From assembly GCF_001543205.1 (NCBI RefSeq), contig NZ_CP014162.1, forward strand, positions 1,302,001 to 1,366,000: DNA of 64,000 nucleotides. The letters are read 5' to 3'. This DNA comes from Aerococcus urinaeequi (GTDB taxonomy: Bacteria > Bacillota > Bacilli > Lactobacillales > Aerococcaceae). A program made the position numbers and the translations under genes. Positions 10,045 through 19,058 of this stretch are shown here, piece by piece (the first letter of the stretch is position 1; the number at the start of each line of letters is the position of its first letter). The notes below the pieces were generated by a model, which saw nothing but the letters and a program-made list of their open reading frames with translations, did no database searches and was not told where the DNA came from.

Positions 10045-10989
10045 ATGATCGAAATTGAAAAGCCAAATATTGAGACAATTGAAATTAACGACGATAGTAA
10101 ATTTGGTAAATTCGTTGTAGAACCATTAGAACGCGGCTATGGAACAACCCTAGGTAATTCATTACGTCGTATCTTGTTGTCCTCACTACCAGGTACAGCA
10201 GTTACATCAATCCAAATTGACGATGTTTTGCATGAATACTCAACAGTCCCAGGTGTACGTGAAGACGTTACTGAGATTGTGTTGAACGTAAAACAATTAT
10301 CATTGAAATTGTATGACGTAGAAGAAAAACAAGTAGAAATTGACATCACAGGTCCAGCTGACGTCACAGCTGCTGATATTATTGCCGATGCTGATTTCGA
10401 TGTTATGAATCCAGACTTACATATCTGTACGCTTGCAGAAGGCGCTCGTTTCCACATGATTATGAATGTTAAAAACGGTCGTGGTTTTGTACGCTCAGAA
10501 AATAATAAAGTGGATTCAATGCCAATTGGCGAAATTCCAGTGGATTCTATCTACACACCAATTTCCAAAGTAAACTATCAAGTTGAAAATACTCGTATCG
10601 GAGAAATCAACGAATACGATAAATTGACTATGGATATTTGGACTGATGGTACAATTTCACCCGAAGAAGCATTAAGCTTAGCGGCAAAAATCATGACAGA
10701 ACACTTGGAAGTATTCGTTAACTTAACAGACGAAGCTCGTCAAGTTGAAGTTATGGTCGAAAAAGAAGAAACACAAAAAGAAAAAATGCTTGAAATGACT
10801 ATTGAAGAACTAGACCTATCAGTTCGTTCATACAACTGTCTAAAACGTGCAGGCATCAATACTGTTGAAGAATTGACTAACAAGTCTGAACCAGAAATGA
10901 TGAAAGTACGTAACTTAGGTCGTAAGTCTCTTGAAGAGGTTAAAAACAAGCTAGCTGCTCTTGACTTATCTTTACGTCAAGAAGATTAA
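10045..10989 (+). CDS. rpoA: DNA-directed RNA polymerase subunit alpha
   Basis: The 314-residue protein has the alpha N-terminal domain (about residues 1-225, with [20 protein letters not shown]) for dimerization and assembly of beta and beta-prime. An acidic linker follows, then the C-terminal domain from about residue 245 ([17 protein letters not shown]), which binds UP elements and activators. It is located between rpsK and rplQ as is universal for the group. Confidence 0.98.
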   Translation: MIEIEKPNIETIEINDDSKFGKFVVEPLERGYGTTLGNSLRRILLSSLPGTAVTSIQIDDVLHEYSTVPGVREDVTEIVLNVKQLSLKLYDVEEKQVEIDITGPADVTAADIIADADFDVMNPDLHICTLAEGARFHMIMNVKNGRGFVRSENNKVDSMPIGEIPVDSIYTPISKVNYQVENTRIGEINEYDKLTMDIWTDGTISPEEALSLAAKIMTEHLEVFVNLTDEARQVEVMVEKEETQKEKMLEMTIEELDLSVRSYNCLKRAGINTVEELTNKSEPEMMKVRNLGRKSLEEVKNKLAALDLSLRQED

Positions 10990-11014
10990 TAAATCATAAA
11001 GGAGGATACTGACA

Positions 11015-11395
11015 ATGGGTTACCGTAAATTAGGTCGTACTAGCTCTCAACGTAAAGCTATGTTACGTGACTTAACTACTGATTTAATTATCAATGAACG
11101 TATTACTACAACAGAAACTCGTGCGAAAGAGATCCGTCGTACAGCTGAAAAAATGATTACTTTAGGTAAACGTGGAGATTTAGCTGCTCGTCGTCAAGCG
11201 AACCAATTCGTTCGTAACGAAATCGCCGATGTTCGCGCTGAAGGTGAAGACATCGTTATCGAGTCTGCTTTACAAAAATTATTCAACGATCTTGGTCCTC
11301 GTTACGCTGAACGTCAAGGTGGATACACTCGTATCTTAAAAACTGAACCTCGTCGTGGCGATGCTGCACCAATGGTTATTCTTGAATTAGTTTAA
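11015..11395 (+). CDS. rplQ: 50S ribosomal protein L17
   Basis: The 126-residue protein reads [20 protein letters not shown], the L17 N-terminus, and ends in the conserved [20 protein letters not shown]17 lies at the bottom of the 50S near the tunnel exit. It is the last gene of the ribosomal superoperon here; the following 260 bases are non-coding and highly structured. Confidence 0.98.
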   Translation: MGYRKLGRTSSQRKAMLRDLTTDLIINERITTTETRAKEIRRTAEKMITLGKRGDLAARRQANQFVRNEIADVRAEGEDIVIESALQKLFNDLGPRYAERQGGYTRILKTEPRRGDAAPMVILELV

Positions 11396-11409
11396 TAAAA
11401 ACTTTTAGT

Positions 11410-11510
11410 GATGTATAAAACGGAGTGTCATGATGGTGGTTATACCCTGTATAACCGAGTCTAGCTCTATCTACTCCTAGCGTGATGAAGTTCGCTAGGA
11501 GTGGAATATA
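11410..11510 (+). ncRNA. Probable L17 downstream element RNA
   Basis: Directly after rplQ there are two strong stem-loops. One is a perfect 8-bp stem at 11438-11445/11449-11456 with a three-base loop. The other is a perfect 10-bp stem at 11473-11482/11493-11502. The L17 downstream element is a described structured RNA in the 3' UTR of rplQ in Lactobacillales. I assign it from position and structure, not from a covariance-model score. The boundaries are approximate. Confidence 0.6.
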
Positions 11511-11537
11511 TCCATAAGTCTTGTGAATAAATCAAGG

Positions 11538-11562
11538 CCAATTCATTTAGGTGAAAAATTGG
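11538..11562 (+). other. Stem-loop in the rplQ 3' region
   Basis: CCAATT (11538-11543) and AATTGG (11557-11562) can form a 6-bp stem between the L17 element and the first terminator. It could be part of a larger folded 3' UTR. No function can be read from it. Confidence 0.35.
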
Positions 11563-11566
11563 TTCG

Positions 11567-11616
11567 GCATATGTGTTGTTTAACCAGCAGGTGTTTGGTA
11601 GCATATATGCTTTTTT
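11567..11616 (+). terminator. Terminator after rplQ, first copy
   Basis: GCATATGTG (11567-11575) pairs with CATATATGC (11602-11610) in nine pairs including one G:U. Six T follow, and the loop is 26 bases. It probably ends the ribosomal transcript together with the second terminator just downstream. Confidence 0.55.
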
Positions 11617-11623
11617 ATTTTCT

Positions 11624-11657
11624 AAAGTGGTTGGGGCTAGGGCTCAACCACTTTTTT
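11624..11657 (+). terminator. Terminator after rplQ, second copy
   Basis: A 10-bp perfect stem, AAAGTGGTTG with CAACCACTTT, is closed by a short loop and followed by a T run (11652-11657). It is the stronger of the two terminators of the ribosomal superoperon. The remaining stretch to 11814 shows only AT-rich promoter-like sequence (TATAAT at 11735 and 11749) and no gene. Confidence 0.75.
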
Positions 11658-11814
11658 GCTCTTTAGTGCGTCGTTTGTTGGCAGGGCTTTGGGAAATCTC
11701 AAAAATTGATGTTCTCATTTTCCTATACTATCGATATAATAAATGTATTATAATTGCGTAAATTGTCTCGAGCATTGACAATTGCGTGCTTGGCAATTTA
11801 GAGAGGCGAGGGTA

Positions 11815-13722
11815 ATGAAGAAAAACTACTTTACACAGTTTGATACAATTCGATTCTTAGCGATGTTGGGTATTATTTTATACCACTATCTAACCCACCG
11901 TGTTTCTGGTGGTTTTTTAGGGGTAGATCTTTTTCTCGTACTTTCGGGATATTTAGTGACTAGTCAAATGGAGAGTAAATATGAAGCAGATATCCAGGAA
12001 TCTTATTTTAAGAAAACCTGGGGTCGCATACGTAAAATTTGGTGGCCTATGGTCATTATTACAATGGTGGGGCTGACTTATTTACTACTATTTAGGCAAC
12101 AGTTATTGGTCAATATCGGCATTAATCTAACCACATCCTTGTTATTTGTCAATAATTGGCAGCAAATACTATCTGGATCGTCCTATTTCGCCAATATGTT
12201 ACACCCGTCTTTGACCACTCATTATTGGTATATAGCCGTTTACATGCAGTTTATGGTCATTTGGCCACTATTCTTCAAGGTTAGTCGACGTTTCACCAAG
12301 ACCAAATGGCAATCCGGTTTGGTCATGCTCGCTGCCGCACTTTTGTCAGGCATCTTGATGGCGATCGTCTTCACACCCGGTGAAGATCCTTCAAGAGTTT
12401 ACTATGGTACAGATACTAGATTCTTCTCTATTGCTCTTGGTGGGGCTGCTGCTCAATTGTTGGATATGGACCAACTGGCTACTTGGTTGAAGGACCGAGT
12501 TGGGCGCTTTCACCACTTTATTGTTGATGTGGTGTTGTTAGGCCTATTGGCTATACTCACTTATGGGATGCTCCACATGCTTGATGCAGCGACGTTCACT
12601 TACTATGGTGGAATGTTTGGCTTTGATTTATTAGCTGCTGTAATGATTGCCTTGTTGACTTATAAAGGCTCTTGGGTTGGTTTCCTACTGAAATTCAAAC
12701 CCTTGCGGTGGTTAGGTGAACGTACATTCCATATGTATTTATGGTATTACCCAATCAATGTGCTATTTCATATGGTACCAACCAGCCAGAATTGGTTTAC
12801 CAATAGTATTTGGCCACAAGTCATTTTGATTATTATCCTGTCTTGTTTATCTTATGCCTTACTAGAGGAAAAAAGATGGCCGGTGCCGGTTTTCAATGAA
12901 GTGCGTAACAACCAACCCGTCCATCTTTTTACTAAGGTTCGCAACTTGTTTAAAGAGCCGGCACCCTGGTTGACCCGCATTTTATTCATTGCATTTGCCC
13001 TCGTTTTCCTAGGAGGCGTGAGTGCGGTGGCGGTGTCTAAACCGGCTGACAATGTGACGGTAGAGGAGCAGCAAGCTGCTCAACAAGCCAAGAAGATTGA
13101 AGAACTGAATAAACAAAGGGCTGAGCAAGAAAAACAAGCTGACGCTAGTCTTTCAACTTATAAAAAGAACTTAAGTGAGGCATCATTAGGATTTTACCAA
13201 GGTATTCCTGATGAGCAAGCTCGGTTTGCGTATCAGCTATCTGTGACTTTCATCGGTGATTCCTTAATGGTGGGCGAATCAGAAGGTTTGTATACTTTGT
13301 ATCCTAATGCAATTGTGGACGCTGCGGTTGGCCGCCAGTTATATACCTTAATTGGCTATCCAGCTAGCTTGGACGCGCAGGGTATGCTACAAGATGTCGT
13401 TTTGGTTGACCTAGGTGCGAATGGTGGCTTTACATCAGCACAACTAAGTGATTTCTTAGATGAGATTGGTCGAGAGAAAACGATTTTTCTAGTGAATACG
13501 CATGTTGATCGCCCTTGGGCAGATGATGTAAATAAAACTTTGGCTCAGGCAGCTAGTGACGAACGTGATTCAGTCTACTTACTGGACTGGCATGATTACT
13601 ATACCAACCATGCTGAAGCGCCTACTTGGCTGAGTCAGGATGGGGTACACTTTAATTCTGATGGTGGGCAAGTTTGGTTACAATTTCTGACAAATGGCAT
13701 GTATCAAGTCTTGAAAAAATAA
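11815..13722 (+). CDS. Membrane O-acyltransferase with SGNH domain (OatA-like)
   Basis: The 635-residue protein has an N-terminal acyltransferase-3 domain (about residues 1-360) with some ten membrane segments and the conserved histidine H24 in ILYHYL. A further membrane segment near residue 395, an Ala/Gln/Lys-rich linker and an extracellular SGNH hydrolase domain follow. S483 sits in IGDSL, and D609/H612 in the terminal QDGVHF complete the triad. This is the layout of OatA, which O-acetylates peptidoglycan MurNAc and gives lysozyme resistance. Other OatA-like proteins modify teichoic acids or capsule, so the substrate is inferred. The ATG at 11815 is chosen because of GAGGCGAGGG upstream. 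It interrupts the usual rplQ-ecfA1 adjacency. Confidence 0.85.
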   Translation: MKKNYFTQFDTIRFLAMLGIILYHYLTHRVSGGFLGVDLFLVLSGYLVTSQMESKYEADIQESYFKKTWGRIRKIWWPMVIITMVGLTYLLLFRQQLLVNIGINLTTSLLFVNNWQQILSGSSYFANMLHPSLTTHYWYIAVYMQFMVIWPLFFKVSRRFTKTKWQSGLVMLAAALLSGILMAIVFTPGEDPSRVYYGTDTRFFSIALGGAAAQLLDMDQLATWLKDRVGRFHHFIVDVVLLGLLAILTYGMLHMLDAATFTYYGGMFGFDLLAAVMIALLTYKGSWVGFLLKFKPLRWLGERTFHMYLWYYPINVLFHMVPTSQNWFTNSIWPQVILIIILSCLSYALLEEKRWPVPVFNEVRNNQPVHLFTKVRNLFKEPAPWLTRILFIAFALVFLGGVSAVAVSKPADNVTVEEQQAAQQAKKIEELNKQRAEQEKQADASLSTYKKNLSEASLGFYQGIPDEQARFAYQLSVTFIGDSLMVGESEGLYTLYPNAIVDAAVGRQLYTLIGYPASLDAQGMLQDVVLVDLGANGGFTSAQLSDFLDEIGREKTIFLVNTHVDRPWADDVNKTLAQAASDERDSVYLLDWHDYYTNHAEAPTWLSQDGVHFNSDGGQVWLQFLTNGMYQVLKK

Positions 13723-13736
13723 TACTGAATTGAAAG

Positions 13737-13769
13737 GCAATCGCATGATTTAAATGCGATTGCTTTTTT
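13737..13769 (+). terminator. Terminator after the OatA-like gene
   Basis: A 10-bp perfect stem (GCAATCGCAT with ATGCGATTGC) and six T form a standard intrinsic terminator. Confidence 0.85.
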
Positions 13770-13836
13770 GCTAGGAGTATTAGGGGTATAATGACCCATA
13801 TTAGAGCATAACCAAGAAGATGGAGGAAATGCGCAT

Positions 13837-14268
13837 ATGGCTGAGGATAAATTGTTATATTCAACACGAGTGCATAATGATCAAGGACTTAAAGGAACTG
13901 CTTGGGTTGAAGGGGAAAATGAGCTGCGGGTTCAAACATCAAGTCCATTGAAAGCAGATGAGCCGGGGACTAACCCTGAGCAATTGATTGCCTTATCATG
14001 GGCAACTTGCTTGAATGCGACGATTGAAATTGCTTTAGACCGACACGGGATCAAGGATGTAACCAGCGAGGTAGCTATCCAGGTAGACTATAAATTAAAT
14101 CAGGAAACTTCTATTACATATTTCGTGTTTAAGGTGGATATATATATAGACTTAGCTCGAAATGAAGCGGATGCAATTGTTTATGAAGCAGAAAGCCGGT
14201 GTCCGGTATCGCAAATTATTGGCGATTATCAGCATGTTGAAATAGTTGTTCATGCTAAGGATGAGTGA
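13837..14268 (+). CDS. OsmC/Ohr-family peroxide reductase
   Basis: The 143-residue protein has the OsmC/Ohr fold with both redox cysteines: C58 in SWATCLNA and C122 in SRCPVS. It also has the NPEQL motif of the Ohr branch. Such proteins reduce organic hydroperoxides, often with lipoyl or dithiol donors. It is a single gene after a terminator, preceded by GATGGAGG and followed by the FMN riboswitch region. A possible TTGACA lies at 14307. Whether it is Ohr or a general OsmC-like thiol protein cannot be settled from the sequence alone. Confidence 0.85.
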   Translation: MAEDKLLYSTRVHNDQGLKGTAWVEGENELRVQTSSPLKADEPGTNPEQLIALSWATCLNATIEIALDRHGIKDVTSEVAIQVDYKLNQETSITYFVFKVDIYIDLARNEADAIVYEAESRCPVSQIIGDYQHVEIVVHAKDE

Positions 14269-14372
14269 TTTATTAGTAGATATGTAAATGGGGTGCAAGA
14301 GGTGTCTTGACATCTAATGATTGCTTTTAATGGTGGATTTTAGTAGACTAAACTAAGTAAAAAACAAATGAA

Positions 14373-14496
14373 ATGTCTTCAGGGCAGGGTGCGAGTCCCG
14401 ATCGGCGGTAAAGTCCGCGAATTACCAGCTAGTGTGTGGGTGATTGAACTAGTGAGATTCTAGTACCGACTGTTACAGTCAGGATGGAAGAAGCGT
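14373..14496 (+). promoter_or_regulatory. FMN riboswitch (RFN element) upstream of ecfA1
   Basis: The conserved RFN core is present in order: CTTCAGGGCAGGGTG, CCCGATCGGCGGTAAAGTCC, CGCGA, then GAGATTCTAGTACCGAC, AGTCAGGATGGAAGAAG. The 3' strand of P1 (GGAAGA, 14486-14491) is complementary to TCTTCC (14557-14562) in the 5' arm of the downstream terminator. That predicts an antiterminator without ligand and termination when FMN binds. The next gene is ecfA1. Confidence 0.93.
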
Positions 14497-14552
14497 ATAG
14501 CAGGAGAGACAAGCTGGCGGTGTAGGGCTAGCCTGACTTGTTCTTCTTTAAC

Positions 14553-14586
14553 AAACTCTTCCAAGTAACGTTGGAGGAGTTTTTTT
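14553..14586 (+). terminator. Riboswitch-controlled terminator before ecfA1
   Basis: A 12-bp stem (AAACTCTTCCAA with TTGGAGGAGTTT, one G:U pair) is followed by a T run. It lies between the FMN aptamer and the ecfA1 start, so it should act as the expression platform. Confidence 0.85.
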
Positions 14587-14615
14587 AAAATATATAAAGT
14601 GAGCGAGGGAACAAG

Positions 14616-15458
14616 ATGGGGAAACCGATTATTCAAGTTCAAGATTTGTCTTTTCAATATAGTCAATCAGACGAGAGATTAGCTATAGATGGGTTATCTA
14701 CGACAATTTACGAAGGTGAGTGGCTAGCAATTATCGGCCATAATGGGTCAGGAAAATCAACATTTTCAAAACTATTAGTAGGCCTATTAGAAGCTAAATC
14801 AGGCATAATTGAAGTGGATGGAAAAGTCCTATCTATGGAAACCTTATGGGATATTCGTAGCCAAGTTGGACTCGTCTTTCAAAATCCAGACAACCAATTT
14901 GTGGGCGCTACTGTAGAAGATGATGTGGCTTTTGCCTTGGAAAATATGGGCATGCCGGTTGATGAGATGCATGAGAGGGTGGAGTCTGCCCTAAAACGGG
15001 TTAAAATGTGGGACTACCGCGACAAGGAACCAGCAGCCTTATCTGGTGGTCAAAAGCAACGGGTTGCGATTGCGGGCGTGATTGCTATGGCACCAAAAAT
15101 CATTATTTTAGATGAATCGACTTCAATGTTAGATCCTGAAGGTCGGGACGAATTGATGGCAATTGTGGCGGATATCAAACAAGATAAGGCCCTAACTGTG
15201 ATTTCGATTACCCATGATTTAAATGAGGCGGCGGAAGCAGACCGTATGCTTGTTTTTAAAGAGGGACAAATTATTAAAGAAGGACGGCCAGCTGATATCT
15301 TTACTTATGGTCATGAGTTGACTGAAGTTGGGTTGGACGTGCCTTTTTCCGAGCAACTAAAAAGTGCCCTAGCAAAACGTGGGGTTGCTGTGCCGGATGC
15401 GTATTTTGATGAAGAAGGGTTGGGTGAATGGTTATGCAAATCGTATTTGAACAAGTAG
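14616..15458 (+). CDS. ecfA1: ECF transporter ATP-binding protein EcfA1
   Basis: The 280-residue ABC ATPase has Walker A GHNGSGKS (41-48), Q-loop VFQNPDNQF near 88-95, signature LSGGQ (142-146) and Walker B IIILDES with D166/E167. A serine follows the catalytic glutamate, where EcfA2 has proline. It forms a heterodimer with EcfA2 and, with EcfT, energizes various substrate-binding S components for vitamin uptake. Its last 31 bases overlap ecfA2. It lies behind an FMN riboswitch, unlike the usual promoter or read-through arrangement after rplQ. Confidence 0.95.
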   Translation: MGKPIIQVQDLSFQYSQSDERLAIDGLSTTIYEGEWLAIIGHNGSGKSTFSKLLVGLLEAKSGIIEVDGKVLSMETLWDIRSQVGLVFQNPDNQFVGATVEDDVAFALENMGMPVDEMHERVESALKRVKMWDYRDKEPAALSGGQKQRVAIAGVIAMAPKIIILDESTSMLDPEGRDELMAIVADIKQDKALTVISITHDLNEAAEADRMLVFKEGQIIKEGRPADIFTYGHELTEVGLDVPFSEQLKSALAKRGVAVPDAYFDEEGLGEWLCKSYLNK

Positions 15459-16348
15459 GCTTTACCTATGGCGCGGGCACACCATTCGCTAGTGAAGCTC
15501 TCCATGATATTAACGTGACGATTCCTGACGGGTCATATACGGCGATTATCGGCCATACTGGGTCAGGGAAGTCGACCATTACCCAACACCTTAACGCCTT
15601 GGTGCAACCCACTGTGGGCCAAGTTCGGATTGGTGAGGCGGTGGTGTCAGCTGACTCTAAACCAAAAGACTTGAAGAAGATCCGCCAACGAGTAGGGATG
15701 GTCTTCCAATTTCCTGAAGGGCAACTATTTGAAGAAACTGTCCTTAAAGATGTGATGTTTGGGCCCATGAATTTTGGTGACGATGAAGCAACGGCCCGCG
15801 AGAAAGCTGAAGCGGCTTTAGCTGCAGTTGGGATTGCCTCGACTTTATTTGAGCGGTCACCCTTTGAGTTATCTGGTGGGCAAATGCGTCGGGTGGCGAT
15901 TGCCGGGGTAATTGCCATGAATCCTGAAGTATTGGTTTTAGATGAACCAACAGCTGGATTAGATCCTAAAGGACGCATTGCGATGATGAATATGTTTGAC
16001 CGTTTATACCATGACCAAGGCCTAACAATCGTTTTAGTGACCCATCAAATGGAAGATGTGGCCGCTTATGCTAATCATGTGATTGTGATGGATGCGGGGA
16101 CTTGTGTGAAAGAAGGGGCACCGGCTGAAGTATTTGCAGACCCTGATTGGTTAGCCAGCCACCAATTGGCTTTGCCGGATGCAGCTGACTTTGCTTTCGA
16201 CTTACAAAATAAATTACAACGTTCACTTTGGGACAATGAGATAGAAGTCCCCTTAACTGTCGATGCTTTGGCTGATTTGATTGTAGACCAATTAGATTTA
16301 CCAACAAGCGTCAATTCGGCTGCCAACACTAAGGAAGGAGACCAATAA
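15428..16348 (+). CDS. ecfA2: ECF transporter ATP-binding protein EcfA2
   Basis: The 306-residue ABC ATPase has Walker A GHTGSGKS (42-49), VFQFPEGQLFEETV at the Q-loop, LSGGQ (148-152) and Walker B VLVLDEPTAGLD (D172/E173). It pairs with EcfA1. The start lies inside ecfA1; the ATG at 15434 is an equally possible start two codons later. The C-terminus is a little longer than in Bacillus. It ends 3 bases before ecfT. Confidence 0.95.
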   Translation: MVMQIVFEQVGFTYGAGTPFASEALHDINVTIPDGSYTAIIGHTGSGKSTITQHLNALVQPTVGQVRIGEAVVSADSKPKDLKKIRQRVGMVFQFPEGQLFEETVLKDVMFGPMNFGDDEATAREKAEAALAAVGIASTLFERSPFELSGGQMRRVAIAGVIAMNPEVLVLDEPTAGLDPKGRIAMMNMFDRLYHDQGLTIVLVTHQMEDVAAYANHVIVMDAGTCVKEGAPAEVFADPDWLASHQLALPDAADFAFDLQNKLQRSLWDNEIEVPLTVDALADLIVDQLDLPTSVNSAANTKEGDQ

Positions 16349-16351
16349 TAA

Positions 16352-17140
16352 ATGAAAGATAAATTGATTATTGGCCGGTATATTCCCGGTAATTCCTTAA
16401 TGCACAAGTTAGATCCTCGTGTAAAACTAGTTGGTTTAATTGTCATGATGTTATTAGTCTTTGCAGCAACCAATTTAACAACGAACTTAATCATGATTGC
16501 AGTGGTTACGAGTTTGGTCTTTTTAACAGGTATTTCGCTAAGGGTATTTTTACGTGGTTTAAAACCCATGATTGCTATTATCATTTTTACGGTAGCCCTA
16601 CAAATCCTCTTTACGCATACTGGGGACGTCCTGTGGTCTTTCGGTCCACTAGCCTTAACAACTGGTGGTTTATCCAATGCGGCCTATATTTTTGTCCGCT
16701 TCCTATTGATTATTTTCCTATCGACGATTTTGACTTTGACTACTCAACCCTTGGCTATTACCGATGCCATGGAAGCCTTGCTGAAGCCTGTTCGTAACAT
16801 TTTGCCAGTCCATGAGATTGCCTTAATGTTATCGATTGCCTTGCGATTTGTCCCGACCCTACTAGAAGAGGCAGATAAGATCATGAATGCACAGCGGGCA
16901 CGTGGTGTAGACTTTTCAGAAGGGAATATCCTTGAGCGGGTAAAAGCCTTTATTCCAGTTCTAATTCCCTTGTTTATTTCTGCCTTTAACCGAGCTTACG
17001 ACCTAGCCACTGCCATGGAAGCGCGTGGTTACAAGGGTGGTGAAGGCCGGACCAAGTACCGTCAATTGCATTGGGGCAAACTAGATACCCTTGCTAGTAT
17101 CTGTCTTGCGGTTTTGACCGTTGTCATGATTATCTTATAG
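16352..17140 (+). CDS. ecfT: ECF transporter transmembrane protein EcfT
   Basis: The 262-residue membrane protein begins with the conserved GRYIPGNSLMHKLDPRVKL. It has four or more strongly hydrophobic segments, and the two Ala-Arg-Gly motifs of the coupling helices (AQRARGVD and AMEARGYKG) that touch the ATPases. It forms the shared energizing module with EcfA1 and EcfA2. It starts 3 bases after ecfA2 and precedes truA by 24 bases. Confidence 0.95.
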   Translation: MKDKLIIGRYIPGNSLMHKLDPRVKLVGLIVMMLLVFAATNLTTNLIMIAVVTSLVFLTGISLRVFLRGLKPMIAIIIFTVALQILFTHTGDVLWSFGPLALTTGGLSNAAYIFVRFLLIIFLSTILTLTTQPLAITDAMEALLKPVRNILPVHEIALMLSIALRFVPTLLEEADKIMNAQRARGVDFSEGNILERVKAFIPVLIPLFISAFNRAYDLATAMEARGYKGGEGRTKYRQLHWGKLDTLASICLAVLTVVMIIL

Positions 17141-17164
17141 CCACTAGTAGAAGGAGGGCGCATT

Positions 17165-18022
17165 TTGCCTAGATTTAAAGTAACCTTGCAATACGACGGA
17201 ACACCCTTTGTCGGCTTCCAAGTGCAACCAAATGGCCACACGGTACAAGAAGCCCTTGAAAAAGCCTTAAAGCTCATGTCAAAAGGACAGACGATTCCTG
17301 TTGTTGGGTCAGGCCGGACCGATTCAGGTGTTCATGCCCTTGGCCAAGTCATTCATTTTGACTATCCAGCGGAAATTGGTGAGGAAGCGGTCTTAAGGGC
17401 AATGAATTCAATCCTTGATGATGCTATTCGAATCACTAAGGTTGAACGGGTGGAAGATGATTTCCATGCCCGTTTTCATACTAACGGTAAGAAGTATATT
17501 TACAAGGTAGATACGTCCAAGTTTCCGTCACCATTTACTAGACAGTATATGTACCACCATCCCTACCGAACGGATATTAAGCGTATGCAGGAGGCCTTAA
17601 AGGACATTATCGGCGTTCATGATTTTAAGTCCTTCTGTTCGACTAAAACAGATAAAACCAACTTTGTCCGAGAAATTTACCGGGCCGAAGTGACGGCTGA
17701 CCCGGATGCAGAAACCTTGACCTTTGTCTTTGAAGGGTCAGGGTTCTTGTACAATATGGTCCGGATTTTGGTGGGCACAACGCTTCAAATTGGGGACGGG
17801 TTAAGACCAGTTGACGAGATGAAACGGTTGATCGCAGCCGAAGACCGGAATGAAGCAGGACCCACAGCAGCCGCACATGGCTTATATTTAGCGGAGGTTT
17901 ATTACCTAGGGCTAGAAGGTCGCCGGCAGGCTTCCAAGGCTTATAGCGACTATAAAGCTGGTTTAGGGACTCCTGTGGATGCAAGTGTGGACTTAGATGC
18001 AAATTCAGATGAAGACTTTTAG
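17165..18022 (+). CDS. truA: tRNA pseudouridine(38-40) synthase TruA
   Basis: The 285-residue protein has the catalytic motif GSGRTDSGVHA with nucleophile D53, and the later FCSTKTDKTNFVR and VRILVGTTL segments of TruA. It isomerizes uridines 38-40 in the anticodon arm of several tRNAs. The start is TTG behind AGAAGGAGGG. A C-terminal acidic tail of about 30 residues goes beyond the usual family end. It belongs to the ecf operon and so would share its FMN control. Confidence 0.95.
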   Translation: MPRFKVTLQYDGTPFVGFQVQPNGHTVQEALEKALKLMSKGQTIPVVGSGRTDSGVHALGQVIHFDYPAEIGEEAVLRAMNSILDDAIRITKVERVEDDFHARFHTNGKKYIYKVDTSKFPSPFTRQYMYHHPYRTDIKRMQEALKDIIGVHDFKSFCSTKTDKTNFVREIYRAEVTADPDAETLTFVFEGSGFLYNMVRILVGTTLQIGDGLRPVDEMKRLIAAEDRNEAGPTAAAHGLYLAEVYYLGLEGRRQASKAYSDYKAGLGTPVDASVDLDANSDEDF

Positions 18023-18100
18023 AGACGGTCGACAAATTTGATGATGATATTAATAAGAATAAGTTCTTGAATCTTTGGTCACAAATTTTATATAGCTTAA

Positions 18101-18159
18101 AAGGCAAAAACTCGATACAATATACATATCAAATGGTATCGAGTTTTTTATTTTGCCTT
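18101..18159 (+). terminator. Terminator after truA, probably bidirectional
   Basis: AAAAACTCGATAC (18106-18118) pairs with GTATCGAGTTTTT (from 18136). The flanking AAGGCAAAA and TTTTGCCTT extend the stem outward. A T run follows on the plus strand and an A run precedes it, so it could work in both directions. Confidence 0.8.
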
Positions 18160-18179
18160 GATGTCAGAAGGAGTCCAAC

Positions 18180-18962
18180 ATGAAGAGTGTAAAAATTGCT
18201 TCCTTGAAGTTCGGGGAGGATAGACCAAAAATTATTATTCCCTTAGCCGAGGATAATGCTGTAGATATTATCAACTGTGCCAATTTCTACCGACGTCAAC
18301 CAGGCGATATGGTGGAATGGCGGATTGATTACTTTGACGATTTCGACGAGCTGGAAGAGTTGGCTGAATTGAGTAAACGGGTGAAAACCTCTATTCAAAA
18401 GCCCTTACTTGCCACCTTTAGAACCTTGGGCGAAGGCGGGGAGTCAGCTATTGGCAAGAGCCAGTATGTTGAAATGTACCGGTATTTAATCCAAGCCAAG
18501 GCTGTCGACGCTATTGATATCGAGTTTGAGCGAGGCCAGGACATCTTAGACAACCTGATTCCTTTCGCTCACAAACACCAAGTCAAAGTCATTGTTTCCT
18601 ACCATGATTTTGTGAAAACCCCTTTGGAAAATGATATAGTCAAGCGCCTACAAAAGATGGGTCAGTCAGAGGCGGATATTGTGAAAATGGCCGTCATGCC
18701 CCACGATGAAGCGGATGTATTGGCTTTGATGAATGCGACCCACCAAGCGTCCACATTAATCGACCAACCCTTGATTACCATGTCGATGGGCCGTTTAGGC
18801 AAGATTACCCGAATTGCCGGGGAAATCTTCAAATCAACGGCTAGCTTTGCCACTATAGAAGGTATGTCGTCTGCTCCTGGGCAAATGGACGTTGAAGATG
18901 TGGAAGAATGCATGAACTTGTTGAATTTACGTGTAGATGACCTGGATGATGACGATTTCTAG
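18180..18962 (+). CDS. aroD: Type I 3-dehydroquinate dehydratase
   Basis: The 260-residue TIM-barrel enzyme has EWRID (46-50), the catalytic histidine H142 in VSYHDF and the Schiff-base lysine K169 in IVKMAVMP. The late SMGRLGKITR contains the substrate-binding arginine. It dehydrates 3-dehydroquinate to 3-dehydroshikimate in the shikimate pathway. It stands alone between two terminators rather than in an aro operon. An acidic tail (DDLDDDDF) is present. Confidence 0.95.
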   Translation: MKSVKIASLKFGEDRPKIIIPLAEDNAVDIINCANFYRRQPGDMVEWRIDYFDDFDELEELAELSKRVKTSIQKPLLATFRTLGEGGESAIGKSQYVEMYRYLIQAKAVDAIDIEFERGQDILDNLIPFAHKHQVKVIVSYHDFVKTPLENDIVKRLQKMGQSEADIVKMAVMPHDEADVLALMNATHQASTLIDQPLITMSMGRLGKITRIAGEIFKSTASFATIEGMSSAPGQMDVEDVEECMNLLNLRVDDLDDDDF

Positions 18963-19028
18963 GAAATAATTTGTTTCTAGGGTTGAAAAACGGCCATTAA
19001 GTAAGGGAAATACGCATATGACAAGAGA

Positions 19029-19058
19029 GGATTGCGGGGTAAAACCGCAGTCCTTTTT
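19029..19058 (+). terminator. Terminator after aroD
   Basis: GGATTGCGG (19029-19037) pairs with CCGCAGTCC (19045-19053), with one G:U pair, and five T follow. Confidence 0.8.

Noticed and set aside
11573-11761. 62-residue ORF between rplQ and the OatA-like gene
   Set aside because: It overlaps both terminators and has no recognisable ribosome binding site.
14460-14666. Minus-strand ORF over the first FMN riboswitch
   Set aside because: It is antisense to the riboswitch, its terminator and the start of ecfA1, and has no homology-like features.
16075-16677. 200-residue minus-strand ORF over ecfA2 and ecfT
   Set aside because: It is a shadow of two well-supported overlapping genes on the plus strand.
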